This document shows, piece after piece, positions 54,768-61,918 of a DNA stretch of 64,000 nucleotides. Every line of letters begins with the position of its first letter. Positions within the stretch are counted from its first letter, which is position 1. A program made the translations under genes and the position numbers. The DNA is taken from positions 2,294,001 to 2,358,000 of the forward strand of contig NZ_CP128362.1 in NCBI RefSeq assembly GCF_034274695.1, read 5' to 3'. The notes under the pieces were generated by a model. The model searched no databases. It was not told where the DNA came from and worked only from the letters and a program-made list of their open reading frames with translations. This stretch comes from Chitinophaga sp. LS1 (GTDB taxonomy: Bacteria > Bacteroidota > Bacteroidia > Chitinophagales > Chitinophagaceae).

Positions 54768-55939
54768 AAAATAATAACAAAATTCTGATCACTGGCCTTG
54801 GCAGCATTTCCCCACTGGGATATGGATCTGCCGCCGCATGGGAGAAAATACTCGCAGGTGAGAATGGCATCAAAATAAAAACCAACTGGGCCAATGCAAG
54901 TATTCAACCCCAGTATTACGGTGAAGCACCTGTTGTAGAATTTGCAGGCGAAGTAAAATGGGATGATCGGTTCCCTCCCCAGCAATACTCCAAACTCGGT
55001 CTGCTGGCCTGTAAGAAGGCCCTCGACGATGCAGGCATTGTACTCGAAGCCTCTGACAACGAAATCGGCCTGGTCATAGAAACCAGCCTCGGTGCTACGG
55101 CTAGTGTAGAAGATTACCTGTATGATCTGTACCGGTTCGGGTTACAAAAAATAAGCCCGGTGAAGTTTACGAAGACTGTTGCCAATACCGTATTGGGTGA
55201 CATATCAAGAGTCTTCAAACTGAATGGTCCCAGCTCTTTGATCTATAATTCCAACAGTATCACCTACGGGTTTGACCTGATTAAAAAAGGTCTTGCAGAT
55301 ATAGTGATCTGTGGTGGAGTGGATCACTACACAGAGTTCAGGGTGCTTAGTGAACAGGAAAGCAATCACCTGGTCAATGTAAATGAAGAGACGGATGCAT
55401 ACAGTGCTGCTACAAAAGAGCCGGATGACCGCCGCAATATACTGGGAGATGGCGCCGCCTTCCTGGTGCTGGAAAGTGAAGACAGCGCAGCACGCAGAGG
55501 AGCCAAACGATATGCAGAACTGGTAGAATACCACAGCTGCTTCGACTACCAGAATGTGGAAGATACCACCCGTCGCTCACCAGCAGTCGTAAAGTCTGCG
55601 ATCGATGCACTCAAACCCATCGTAACCGCCAGCGGTAAGTTAGTCTACCTGAGTGCTTACACCACTGCCGAACAACTGGAACACAGCGAACGGCACCTGT
55701 TAGAAGACCTGAATAAACAACACGAAACTTACAGCCTGCGGCACAAAGCCTACACTGGTGATATGAAATCGGCCAGCAGCATTATGGGGGCAAGCATTGC
55801 CAGCCAGATCCTGTACAGTGACCGGTTCCCTGAACCAGATGCAGCGGGAGAATATCCTTCCGGATTCGGTTATGCCCTGGTCAATACAAGCCACGAAGGT
55901 GGCGGTAGTTCTCATCTCTTACTTAGAAAAACACATTAA
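54764..55939 (+). CDS. Ketosynthase-like chain-length-factor protein
   Basis: A 391-residue thiolase-fold protein related to FabF. Where the catalytic Cys block TACASG is expected, it reads SSLIYNSNSITYG (about residues 147-159), so the Cys is gone and about five residues are deleted. The NAHGTGT and GHTLGAAG histidine blocks are also missing; KAYTGDMKSASSIMGASIA is what remains of the second. The KS scaffold is otherwise kept (ICGGVDHYTEF, ILGDGAAFLVLES). This is the pattern of KS-beta or chain-length-factor proteins that pair with a complete KS, here the gene at 56706. Context: dehydratase before it, ketoreductase after. Confidence 0.8.
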   Translation: MKNNNKILITGLGSISPLGYGSAAAWEKILAGENGIKIKTNWANASIQPQYYGEAPVVEFAGEVKWDDRFPPQQYSKLGLLACKKALDDAGIVLEASDNEIGLVIETSLGATASVEDYLYDLYRFGLQKISPVKFTKTVANTVLGDISRVFKLNGPSSLIYNSNSITYGFDLIKKGLADIVICGGVDHYTEFRVLSEQESNHLVNVNEETDAYSAATKEPDDRRNILGDGAAFLVLESEDSAARRGAKRYAELVEYHSCFDYQNVEDTTRRSPAVVKSAIDALKPIVTASGKLVYLSAYTTAEQLEHSERHLLEDLNKQHETYSLRHKAYTGDMKSASSIMGASIASQILYSDRFPEPDAAGEYPSGFGYALVNTSHEGGGSSHLLLRKTH

Positions 55940-55941
55940 TC

Positions 55942-56691
55942 ATGAAGAATATTTTCATCACAGGCGGTTCCAAAGGAATCGGCAAAGAACTGGTAAAAAC
56001 CTTCGCCAGACTGGGTCATCAGGTTGTATTCACCTACCAGTATTCAGCAGAAAGCGCACAGAAAATAGTGGAAGAACTCCACGCAGAAGGTTTCCCAAAT
56101 GTATACACCTTCAAGTGCGACATGGGCAATGAAGCAGAAGTAAAAGCCCTGTTCAAATCCAACAAAGAGATCCTGAGAGATGTGGATGTACTGATCAACA
56201 ACGCAGGTATCCGCGACAGCAAGCTCAATGCAAACCCCAAGCCTTTCCTCATGACGTCGGGTGCAGAGTGGTGGGAAGTGATGCACAACAACGTGAATGG
56301 TGTAATGAATACCAGTCGTGCAGTACTGCCATCTATGATCAAAAGAAAGAACGGCAGGATCATCAATGTGACTTCGCTGGCAGGTATCAAAGGCAACCCC
56401 GGACAATCGGCTTATGCCGCTTCCAAAGCCGCCATCAATTGCTTCTCCAAGTCCTTGAGCAAGGAAGTAAAGGGCATGGGTATCATCATCAACTGTGTGG
56501 CGCCTGGCTTTATCGAAACAGATATGGTAGACAATCTTCCTGATCAATATGTAAGCAACAGGGTGGGTAATAGTCTGCTAAAGCGGATGGGTACCACCGA
56601 TGAAATTTCGAACTTCATCTCTTACCTGGCACTGGAATGTCCCGAATTTTTAATCAACCAGGAAATCGTGATCGATGGTGGTATGAACTAA
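55942..56691 (+). CDS. FabG-like 3-ketoacyl-ACP reductase
   Basis: A 249-residue classical SDR. GGSKGIG (residues 8-14) binds NADPH, NNAG (86-89) stabilises the fold, and Ser145, Tyr158 and Lys162 form the catalytic set in VTSLAGIKGNPGQSAYAASKAA. Length and the final IVIDGGMN are typical of FabG. It reduces the 3-keto group made by the ketosynthase pair. It lies between the chain-length-factor-like gene and the complete ketosynthase, with gaps of 2 and 14 bases. Confidence 0.92.
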   Translation: MKNIFITGGSKGIGKELVKTFARLGHQVVFTYQYSAESAQKIVEELHAEGFPNVYTFKCDMGNEAEVKALFKSNKEILRDVDVLINNAGIRDSKLNANPKPFLMTSGAEWWEVMHNNVNGVMNTSRAVLPSMIKRKNGRIINVTSLAGIKGNPGQSAYAASKAAINCFSKSLSKEVKGMGIIINCVAPGFIETDMVDNLPDQYVSNRVGNSLLKRMGTTDEISNFISYLALECPEFLINQEIVIDGGMN

Positions 56692-56705
56692 AAAAACTAT
56701 GTAAC

Positions 56706-57917
56706 ATGAAAAAGAGAGTCGTTGTTACCGGTATCGGTGCCATATCAGCACTAGGCAATAATATAGCTGAAATGACAGAAAGCCTCGAAAATGGCAGCAT
56801 CAAATACAATGCAATTCCATCAGACAGGTTTAGCACCGCCCACAAACTATTTGCCAACAACAGGGGATTTATGATGGATTATGAACTCTATCAGAGCTCC
56901 TGGGACAAAGATGTATCCATCATGAGCGAAGTAGCCGTAAAGTGTATACAGGAGGCGATAGATAGCGCAAACCTGTCAGAAGAAATACTGCACGAGCACA
57001 ATGCAGGTCTCATCATCGGTACATCAGTAGGGGCCAGTTTTCCCATCCTGCAGCGAATCAAGAAATCAGTGCAGGAAAATGAGGATGACTATGAGCTGGC
57101 GCTGTATTCGACCCCCAAGATCTTAGGCAAGATCGCCCGCGCTTTCAAACTACAGGGATACGTTTCTGCCATCTCCACAGCCTGTGCTTCCGGCACAAAC
57201 TCGATAGGCAGGGCCTTTGACCTGATCGAAAACGGAAAGGCCGATATCATGATCAGTGGTGGAATGGACATCTTTACGGAGCTCACTTATACAGGGTTCA
57301 ATAGCCTGATGGCTATCTCCAAAACCAAGTGTAAACCCTTTACCAAATCAAGAGATGGTATGTCGCTGGGTGATGGGTGTGCCATCCTGATCCTTGAAAG
57401 CCTGGAATCGGCTGTCGAAAGGGGAGCGCCCATCTATGCAGAGATCAAAGGGTATCACATATTAAACGAAGCCTATCACGCTACAGCACCTCATCCGGAT
57501 GGCATCTATGCACTGAAGTGTATGAAGAGTGCCCTTGCATATGGTGGTATGAGTACAGATGATGTGGATTACATCAATGCACACGGTACGGGTACCGGCA
57601 AGAATGATAGTGCGGAACTAAAAGGGTGTGAAGCCTTGCTACAGGAAAAGACCAGTAAAACATATGTAGGGTCTACCAAGTGCCTCACCGGTCATACCCT
57701 GGGTGCAGCAGGCAGCATAGAAGCGATCATCAGCATCCTGAGTATGCAGCACAATGCCCTCTATGCAAACTACGAGGCGGACGACCTGCCTGAATCTGAA
57801 AAGATCGAATTCGTCACACAAAACAAAAATAACATTCCGCTGGATACAGTATTGTCCAACTCCTTTGGATTCGGCGGAAACATGGCCAGCATTTTATTAA
57901 CAAAATATAAAAACTAA
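56706..57917 (+). CDS. Beta-ketoacyl-ACP synthase (complete catalytic set)
   Basis: A 403-residue FabF-type ketosynthase with all catalytic residues: Cys160 in AISTACASG, His293 in NAHGTGT and His330 in CLTGHTLGAAG. It condenses malonyl-ACP with a growing acyl chain and probably forms a dimer with the defective partner at 54764. The ATG at 56706 is chosen, not a frame reaching back into the ketoreductase gene, because MKKRVVVTGIGAIS is the usual KS start. No malonyl-CoA:ACP transacylase is encoded in the cluster, so that step is probably shared with primary fatty acid synthesis. Confidence 0.92.
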   Translation: MKKRVVVTGIGAISALGNNIAEMTESLENGSIKYNAIPSDRFSTAHKLFANNRGFMMDYELYQSSWDKDVSIMSEVAVKCIQEAIDSANLSEEILHEHNAGLIIGTSVGASFPILQRIKKSVQENEDDYELALYSTPKILGKIARAFKLQGYVSAISTACASGTNSIGRAFDLIENGKADIMISGGMDIFTELTYTGFNSLMAISKTKCKPFTKSRDGMSLGDGCAILILESLESAVERGAPIYAEIKGYHILNEAYHATAPHPDGIYALKCMKSALAYGGMSTDDVDYINAHGTGTGKNDSAELKGCEALLQEKTSKTYVGSTKCLTGHTLGAAGSIEAIISILSMQHNALYANYEADDLPESEKIEFVTQNKNNIPLDTVLSNSFGFGGNMASILLTKYKN

Positions 57918-57947
57918 AAATTTAAAAACCTTTAAAAACTTATAATT

Positions 57948-58223
57948 ATGGAACACAAAGTAATCGAACAAAAAACTAAAGAAGTTCTCATCAGCGTACT
58001 GAACCTGAACAAATCAGTTGATGAATTATCTAACGATCAGGCCTTGTTTGGCAATGACGAAAACCCCGGATTGTTTGACGACAGCCTGGCAGTACTGGAA
58101 GTGACTTCTGTACTGATGGCAGAATTCGAACTGGAAGCATCTGACTTCGGCGAAGAAAGCTTCAAGACAGTGGGTACCCTTGCGCAGCGCATCTATGATG
58201 TATTGCACCTGGCAGTTGTATAA
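57948..58223 (+). CDS. Acyl carrier protein
   Basis: A 91-residue acidic helical protein with the phosphopantetheine site Ser46 in GLFDDSLAVLEVTSVLMAEFELE (DSL motif). Helix order and length are those of type II ACPs. It carries the chain made by the synthase genes before it and stands directly in front of the precursor peptide array. Its ATG follows an A/T-rich run with TTTAAAAACTT, which resembles the sequence before each precursor gene. Confidence 0.92.
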   Translation: MEHKVIEQKTKEVLISVLNLNKSVDELSNDQALFGNDENPGLFDDSLAVLEVTSVLMAEFELEASDFGEESFKTVGTLAQRIYDVLHLAVV

Positions 58224-58239
58224 CCGTAATTCAAGCCCC

Positions 58240-58341
58240 ATGCAAAAAGAACTAGTCAAAAACGGTCTTTCTAACATTGTGTCACCGGAGGGTGTGCGTA
58301 GCATCAGAAGGCCTTTCAGGCAGGTTTGCATCAATAAGTAA
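58240..58341 (+). CDS. Short peptide of 33 residues with near-terminal Cys
   Basis: A small open frame, MQKELVKNGLSNIV then SPEGVRSIRRPFRQVCINK, between the ACP and the precursor array. Like the array peptides it starts with MQ and has one Cys close to the end (VCINK), but the body is basic and otherwise unrelated. It could be another precursor, a cofactor peptide, or a chance frame. Confidence 0.35.
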   Translation: MQKELVKNGLSNIVSPEGVRSIRRPFRQVCINK

Positions 58342-58386
58342 GCTACCCCCGGTTTAACCCACTCATCAACCAAAATTTATATCAAC

Positions 58387-58479
58387 ATGTCCATGCTCGA
58401 ACTCAACGTAGTAGAACTGGAAACCCGTCTTGAACTGGCTGGTGCTACTGTGATCGATTCAATCGAAGTAAACTGTTAA
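58387..58479 (+). CDS. Precursor peptide 1 (divergent first copy)
   Basis: A 30-residue peptide: MSMLELNVVELETRLEL followed by AGATVIDSIEVNC. It is the first of ten tandem copies. From ELN onward it has the same 26-residue length as copies 4-10. Its tail (ATVIDSI) matches copy 10 more than the inner copies, so both ends of the array seem to keep an older form. The single Cys is the last residue. Leader/core division near residue 17 is inferred. Confidence 0.75.
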   Translation: MSMLELNVVELETRLELAGATVIDSIEVNC

Positions 58480-58511
58480 TCATTTTCATAAACAATTTAA
58501 AACTTACACAC

Positions 58512-58595
58512 ATGCAGGAAACAACTATCGTAGAACTGGAAAGCCGCATAGAGCAGGCAGCAGCAGCAATCGACATCACAATCAATTGCGACTAA
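58512..58595 (+). CDS. Precursor peptide 2 (short variant)
   Basis: A 27-residue peptide: MQETTIVELESRIEQ followed by AAAAIDITINCD. It has two fewer Ala than the main type and an extra Asp after the Cys. Copy 3 is identical in protein and differs by a silent change only. Confidence 0.75.
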   Translation: MQETTIVELESRIEQAAAAIDITINCD

Positions 58596-58628
58596 TTAAC
58601 ATTCATAAACAATTTAAAACCTACACAC

Positions 58629-58712
58629 ATGCAGGAAACAACTATCGTAGAACTGGAAAGCCGCATAGAGCAGGCAGCAGCAGCAATCGATATCACAATC
58701 AATTGCGACTAA
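58629..58712 (+). CDS. Precursor peptide 3 (short variant)
   Basis: Same 27 residues as copy 2, with one silent GAC to GAT change in the tail. The two copies lie 117 bases apart and share their upstream sequence (CATAAACAATTTAAAAC), which points to a recent duplication. Confidence 0.75.
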   Translation: MQETTIVELESRIEQAAAAIDITINCD

Positions 58713-58745
58713 TTAACATTCTTAACCCTTTTAAAACTTAACAAA

Positions 58746-58832
58746 ATGCAGGAATTAAACATCGTAGAACTGGAAAACCGCGTAGAACTGGCGGCAGCCG
58801 CAGCAGCAATCGACATCACAATCAATTGCTAA
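58746..58832 (+). CDS. Precursor peptide 4 (main type)
   Basis: A 28-residue peptide: MQELNIVELENRVEL followed by AAAAAAIDITINC. This is the commonest form (copies 4, 6, 7, 8, 9). The leader part is acidic and helical; the tail is hydrophobic and ends in the only Cys. It is preceded by CCTTTTAAAACTTAACAAA and followed by the array hairpin at 58842-58860. Confidence 0.8.
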   Translation: MQELNIVELENRVELAAAAAAIDITINC

Positions 58833-58900
58833 TTGCTCAGAAGCTATTCATGCAATAGCTCATTGAACATCTTTTTTCAAACCTTTTAAGACTTAACAAA

Positions 58901-58987
58901 ATGCAGGAATTAAACATCGTAGAACTGGAAAGCCGCGTAGAACTGGCGGCAGCTGCAGCAGCAATCGACATCACAATCAATTGCTAA
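58901..58987 (+). CDS. Precursor peptide 5 (Asn to Ser variant)
   Basis: Identical to the main type except Ser for Asn at residue 11 (VELESRVEL). The tail AAAAAAIDITINC is unchanged, and an extra silent change lies in the Ala run. The gene starts 155 bases after copy 4. Confidence 0.8.
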   Translation: MQELNIVELESRVELAAAAAAIDITINC

Positions 58988-59054
58988 TTGCACAGAAGCT
59001 ATTCATGCAATAGCTCATTGAACATCTTTTTCAACCCTTTTAAAACTTAACAAA

Positions 59055-59141
59055 ATGCAGGAATTAAACATCGTAGAACTGGAAAACCGCGTAGAACTGG
59101 CGGCAGCCGCAGCAGCAATCGACATCACAATCAATTGCTAA
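59055..59141 (+). CDS. Precursor peptide 6 (main type)
   Basis: Main-type 28-residue peptide; its coding DNA is identical to copy 4. Followed by the hairpin at 59151-59169. Confidence 0.8.
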   Translation: MQELNIVELENRVELAAAAAAIDITINC

Positions 59142-59208
59142 TTGCACAGAAGCTATTCATGCAATAGCTCATTGAACATCTTTTTCAACCCTTTTAAAAC
59201 TTAACAAA

Positions 59209-59295
59209 ATGCAGGAATTAAACATCGTAGAACTGGAAAACCGCGTAGAACTGGCGGCAGCCGCAGCAGCAATCGACATCACAATCAATTGCTAA
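59209..59295 (+). CDS. Precursor peptide 7 (main type)
   Basis: Main-type peptide with the same DNA as copies 4 and 6. The following hairpin (59305-59323) has loop CATAC where others have CATGC. Confidence 0.8.
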   Translation: MQELNIVELENRVELAAAAAAIDITINC

Positions 59296-59364
59296 TTGCA
59301 CAGAAGCTATTCATACAATAGCTCATTGAACAACCTTTTTTCAACCCTTTTAAAACTTAACAAA

Positions 59365-59451
59365 ATGCAGGAATTAAACATCGTAGAACTGGAAAACCGC
59401 GTAGAACTGGCGGCAGCCGCAGCAGCAATCGACATCACAATCAATTGCTAA
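59365..59451 (+). CDS. Precursor peptide 8 (main type)
   Basis: Main-type peptide with the same DNA as copies 4, 6 and 7; spacing to the next copy is 154 bases. Confidence 0.8.
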   Translation: MQELNIVELENRVELAAAAAAIDITINC

Positions 59452-59518
59452 TTGCACAGAAGCTATTCATGCAATAGCTCATTGAACATCTTTTTCAAAC
59501 CTTTTAAAACTTAACAAA

Positions 59519-59605
59519 ATGCAGGAATTAAACATCGTAGAACTGGAAAACCGCGTAGAACTGGCGGCAGCCGCAGCAGCAATCGACATCACAATCAATT
59601 GCTAA
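59519..59605 (+). CDS. Precursor peptide 9 (main type)
   Basis: Main-type peptide. The following hairpin (59615-59633) has loop CATAT, again with an unchanged stem. Confidence 0.8.
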   Translation: MQELNIVELENRVELAAAAAAIDITINC

Positions 59606-59673
59606 TTGCACAGAAGCTATTCATATAATAGCTCATTGAACAACCTTTTTCAAACCTTTTAAAACTTAACAAA

Positions 59674-59760
59674 ATGCAGGAATTAAATATCGTAGAACTG
59701 GAATCTCGCGTTGAACTGGCAGCAGCTTCTGTGATCGATTCTATCACAATCAATTGCTAA
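59674..59760 (+). CDS. Precursor peptide 10 (divergent last copy)
   Basis: A 28-residue peptide: MQELNIVELESRVEL followed by AAASVIDSITINC. The tail shares VIDSI with copy 1. Codon choices (TCT, GTT, GCT) differ from the inner copies, so it has not been homogenised with them. It ends the array; no array hairpin follows. Confidence 0.78.
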   Translation: MQELNIVELESRVELAAASVIDSITINC

Positions 59761-59830
59761 TCACAGCAGCCTGTAACCACCGGCAGGAGAATGCGAACCC
59801 CCAATTTATAACAGTCTAAAATCGATTCCC

Positions 59831-59911
59831 ATGAAAAGAATAGATCCTTGTTATAAGTCATTACCCAAAGTTGGTGTTGGTGTATGTTACCCGGCAATAT
59901 ATGATCACTAA
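59831..59911 (+). CDS. Short two-Cys peptide of 26 residues
   Basis: A small open frame, MKRIDPCYKSLPK then VGVGVCYPAIYDH, behind the array and directly before a hairpin. Cys7 and Cys19 sit before aromatic residues (CY twice). It is unlike the array peptides. It may be a further precursor or an unrelated small peptide; position between array and M50 gene makes it worth noting. Confidence 0.4.
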   Translation: MKRIDPCYKSLPKVGVGVCYPAIYDH

Positions 59912-59940
59912 TGATGGGCATTTGATAAAAATGCCCATCA
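59912..59940 (+). terminator. Hairpin between precursor array and M50 gene
   Basis: A perfect 12-bp stem TGATGGGCATTT / AAATGCCCATCA with a 5-base loop, starting right after the stop codon at 59911. The tail is only TTTAAAAA, so it may end some transcripts and let others pass. That would make precursor mRNA more abundant than mRNA for the maturation enzymes. Confidence 0.6.
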
Positions 59941-59966
59941 TTTAAAAACCCTTCAAATCATTTTAT

Positions 59967-61175
59967 ATGAATCCTCTACAAACAGAAAATTCCTTGTTAA
60001 ACTATGATTACTCAATCACCAGTGCTTCTAACAATGAATTTGTACTTTCCTACGAGGGCAAGTACTTCAAGATAGGCGAGTTCATGTATCAGATCTTAAG
60101 GGAAGGCCAGCAAGCCAAATACCTGGAAGACTTACAAGCCCGACTTGATAACGTCAGCCTGGCCGGCCTGAAAGAAATAATAGACACAAAGATTTTGCCC
60201 ATCTTCAAAACCACAGAAAGCAAAGCCAGTGAAGCGTCCGACGATGGATTCTGGTATAAGAAGCAAGTTCTTTCCAGCAGGCAATCCACCACACTGGCCA
60301 AACCATTGTCCTTTCTGTTTGGCAAATCATTCTACTTCCTGTTCCTGTTACTAACAGGTGTAAACTTTGCGCTCTATTCCCGTACACACAGTATCGTAGC
60401 CAACGATGACCTGCCACTGGGAACAGAGATACTGACCTGGGTCGCCTCTTACTTTTCCCTCTTCTTCATCATGTTTGTGCATGAACTGGGTCACACAGCC
60501 GCTGCCTATAAATCAGGTATCAATGCCAGGAGTATAGGCCTTGGATTCTACACCATCATGCCAGCCATGTATACCGACCTGACGGATGTATGGACAGTGT
60601 CCAAAAGCAACAGAATAAAAATCAACCTGGCAGGAATTTATATTCAATTGATCATCAACCTGGGCCTTGTAGCAGCATTGCATACCACTAGCAACGATTT
60701 TGCACAAAGCTTTGTCTGGAAGATCTATGTGTTCAACAGTGTGCTCATGGTGGCGAACCTTGTACCACTCTTAAAGCTCGACGGCTATTGGGTATTATCA
60801 GACTTCCTCGGTGTACCGAACCTGATAAAGACATCCAATGAACTACTCCTGAATGCGGTCACTAAGAAAGACCCGTTCGCAGAAGAGCAACCCCGCGACT
60901 ATAGCTTTAAAAAGATCTTACTGGTTGTATATACCATCATTCGCGTATCGTTTATCATATTCGTCACCTTTATGGCATTTGCCTTTATATATGCCTCCAT
61001 ATTGAAGACAATTGCACTGATCAGGTATATACCTTACCTGAGTTTTAATTTCGAGACGGCCATTGAAGTGCTCAAGCGCATAGTGACCATAGTGATCATA
61101 TCACTGTTTACCCGGAAGTACAGGAAGCTATTTTCAAACGTCATTTTAAAACGTGTAAAATGGTACAGAGCATAA
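59967..61175 (+). CDS. M50-type membrane metalloprotease with PqqD-like N-terminus
   Basis: A 402-residue integral membrane protease. The zinc site is VHELGHTAAAYKSG (His172, Glu173, His176) within a membrane segment, and NLVPLLKLDGYW (Asn264, Asp272) is the second M50 block. About six membrane helices are visible. The first 90 residues (NNEFVLSYEGKYFKIGEFMYQILREGQQAKYLEDL) have the strand-strand-strand-helix look of PqqD-like RiPP recognition elements, as found in peptide-modifying enzymes. It probably binds the ELNIVELE leader and cuts the peptide at or in the membrane. It overlaps the hydrolase gene by 16 bases. Confidence 0.82.
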   Translation: MNPLQTENSLLNYDYSITSASNNEFVLSYEGKYFKIGEFMYQILREGQQAKYLEDLQARLDNVSLAGLKEIIDTKILPIFKTTESKASEASDDGFWYKKQVLSSRQSTTLAKPLSFLFGKSFYFLFLLLTGVNFALYSRTHSIVANDDLPLGTEILTWVASYFSLFFIMFVHELGHTAAAYKSGINARSIGLGFYTIMPAMYTDLTDVWTVSKSNRIKINLAGIYIQLIINLGLVAALHTTSNDFAQSFVWKIYVFNSVLMVANLVPLLKLDGYWVLSDFLGVPNLIKTSNELLLNAVTKKDPFAEEQPRDYSFKKILLVVYTIIRVSFIIFVTFMAFAFIYASILKTIALIRYIPYLSFNFETAIEVLKRIVTIVIISLFTRKYRKLFSNVILKRVKWYRA

Positions 61176-61918
61176 ATAAAAATGCGGATGAATGCCTGAT
61201 ATTCTTTAACCCCATGAGTTCAGACAGCCGCTTCTGGACAACCAATATTCCCAAGGATCTATTGGAGCGCTTTGAGGTCATCTTTTACGAATATCCAGGC
61301 TACAACAGGCCATTTATCAAGCTGGAAAATTTTAAGGAACTGGCCCAATATATCGACAAAGAAGTACTGGATCATATACATAAACCCATACACCTGGTCG
61401 GTTATAGTTACGGAGGTCTCCTGGTACAGCACTTATTGAATCTGAACCGTCACAATATCAAGTCTGCCGTACTGATAGCATGTGCCAACAGAATTCTGGC
61501 AAGAGATAAAGAGCTGCTGTCTGTACTGAAAAAAGTGAGTGATGTAGATATGTACCTTTTCTGTAGGGTACTGAGTCTCTTCTCTCATGGTTACGAAGAC
61601 TTCAACAAGAATCCATTGATCGGGTTACAGAAGTTTTCAAATCTGAAACTTTCTATACCTGATAAGGTTCCTATTATCCAGCAGATGAATCACATTATCC
61701 GTACCTCGCGGATCGAGATTCGGCCACAGTCTACGAGGGCGATGCTGCTGTATGGATCGGAAGACAAGATGATCGACATGGATACGTTGGATAGTCTACA
61801 TGAATATTTAGAAAATCTGAGTTTTAAAAAATTGATTGGTGAAGCACACATCATTGATCCAACGAAAATGTTTCATCACATTCATCAATTCCTAAAAACA
61901 GAGGAATATGCAATCTAA
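61160..61918 (+). CDS. Alpha/beta hydrolase (thioesterase-like)
   Basis: A 252-residue alpha/beta hydrolase. The nucleophile elbow is GYSYGG (Ser83), the acid is in LLYGSEDKMIDMDT (about residues 194-207) and the His in GEAHIIDP (about 229). The size and NPMSSDSRFW... YEYPGYNRP start fit type II thioesterases and small esterases. In this cluster it could release chains from the ACP, edit wrong ones, or act on the acyl-peptide. It lies between the M50 and acyltransferase genes, overlapping both. Confidence 0.8.
   Translation: MVQSINKNADECLIFFNPMSSDSRFWTTNIPKDLLERFEVIFYEYPGYNRPFIKLENFKELAQYIDKEVLDHIHKPIHLVGYSYGGLLVQHLLNLNRHNIKSAVLIACANRILARDKELLSVLKKVSDVDMYLFCRVLSLFSHGYEDFNKNPLIGLQKFSNLKLSIPDKVPIIQQMNHIIRTSRIEIRPQSTRAMLLYGSEDKMIDMDTLDSLHEYLENLSFKKLIGEAHIIDPTKMFHHIHQFLKTEEYAI

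Larger units (their letters stand above)
58387..59760 (+). repeat. Tandem gene array of ten short peptides
   Basis: Start-to-start distances are 125, 117, 117, 155, 154, 154, 156, 154 and 155 bases. Coding and intergenic parts are both repeated almost exactly in copies 4-9. Each copy has its own ATG and stop, so it is an array of genes, not one repeat protein and not a CRISPR. Between copies 4-10 lies a hairpin with a perfect 7-bp stem AGCTATT/AATAGCT at 58842-58860, 58997-59015, 59151-59169, 59305-59323, 59461-59479 and 59615-59633; loops are CATGC, CATGC, CATGC, CATAC, CATGC and CATAT. Confidence 0.9.

Noticed and set aside
56637..56705. Upstream extension of the ketosynthase into the ketoreductase gene
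   Set aside because: The added residues are the ketoreductase end read in another frame; ATG 56706 gives the standard KS start.
58387..59760. Repeat array that could be taken for a CRISPR or a VNTR
   Set aside because: Units are about 155 bases, the spacers repeat as well, and each unit is a full small gene with start and stop; no cas genes are near.
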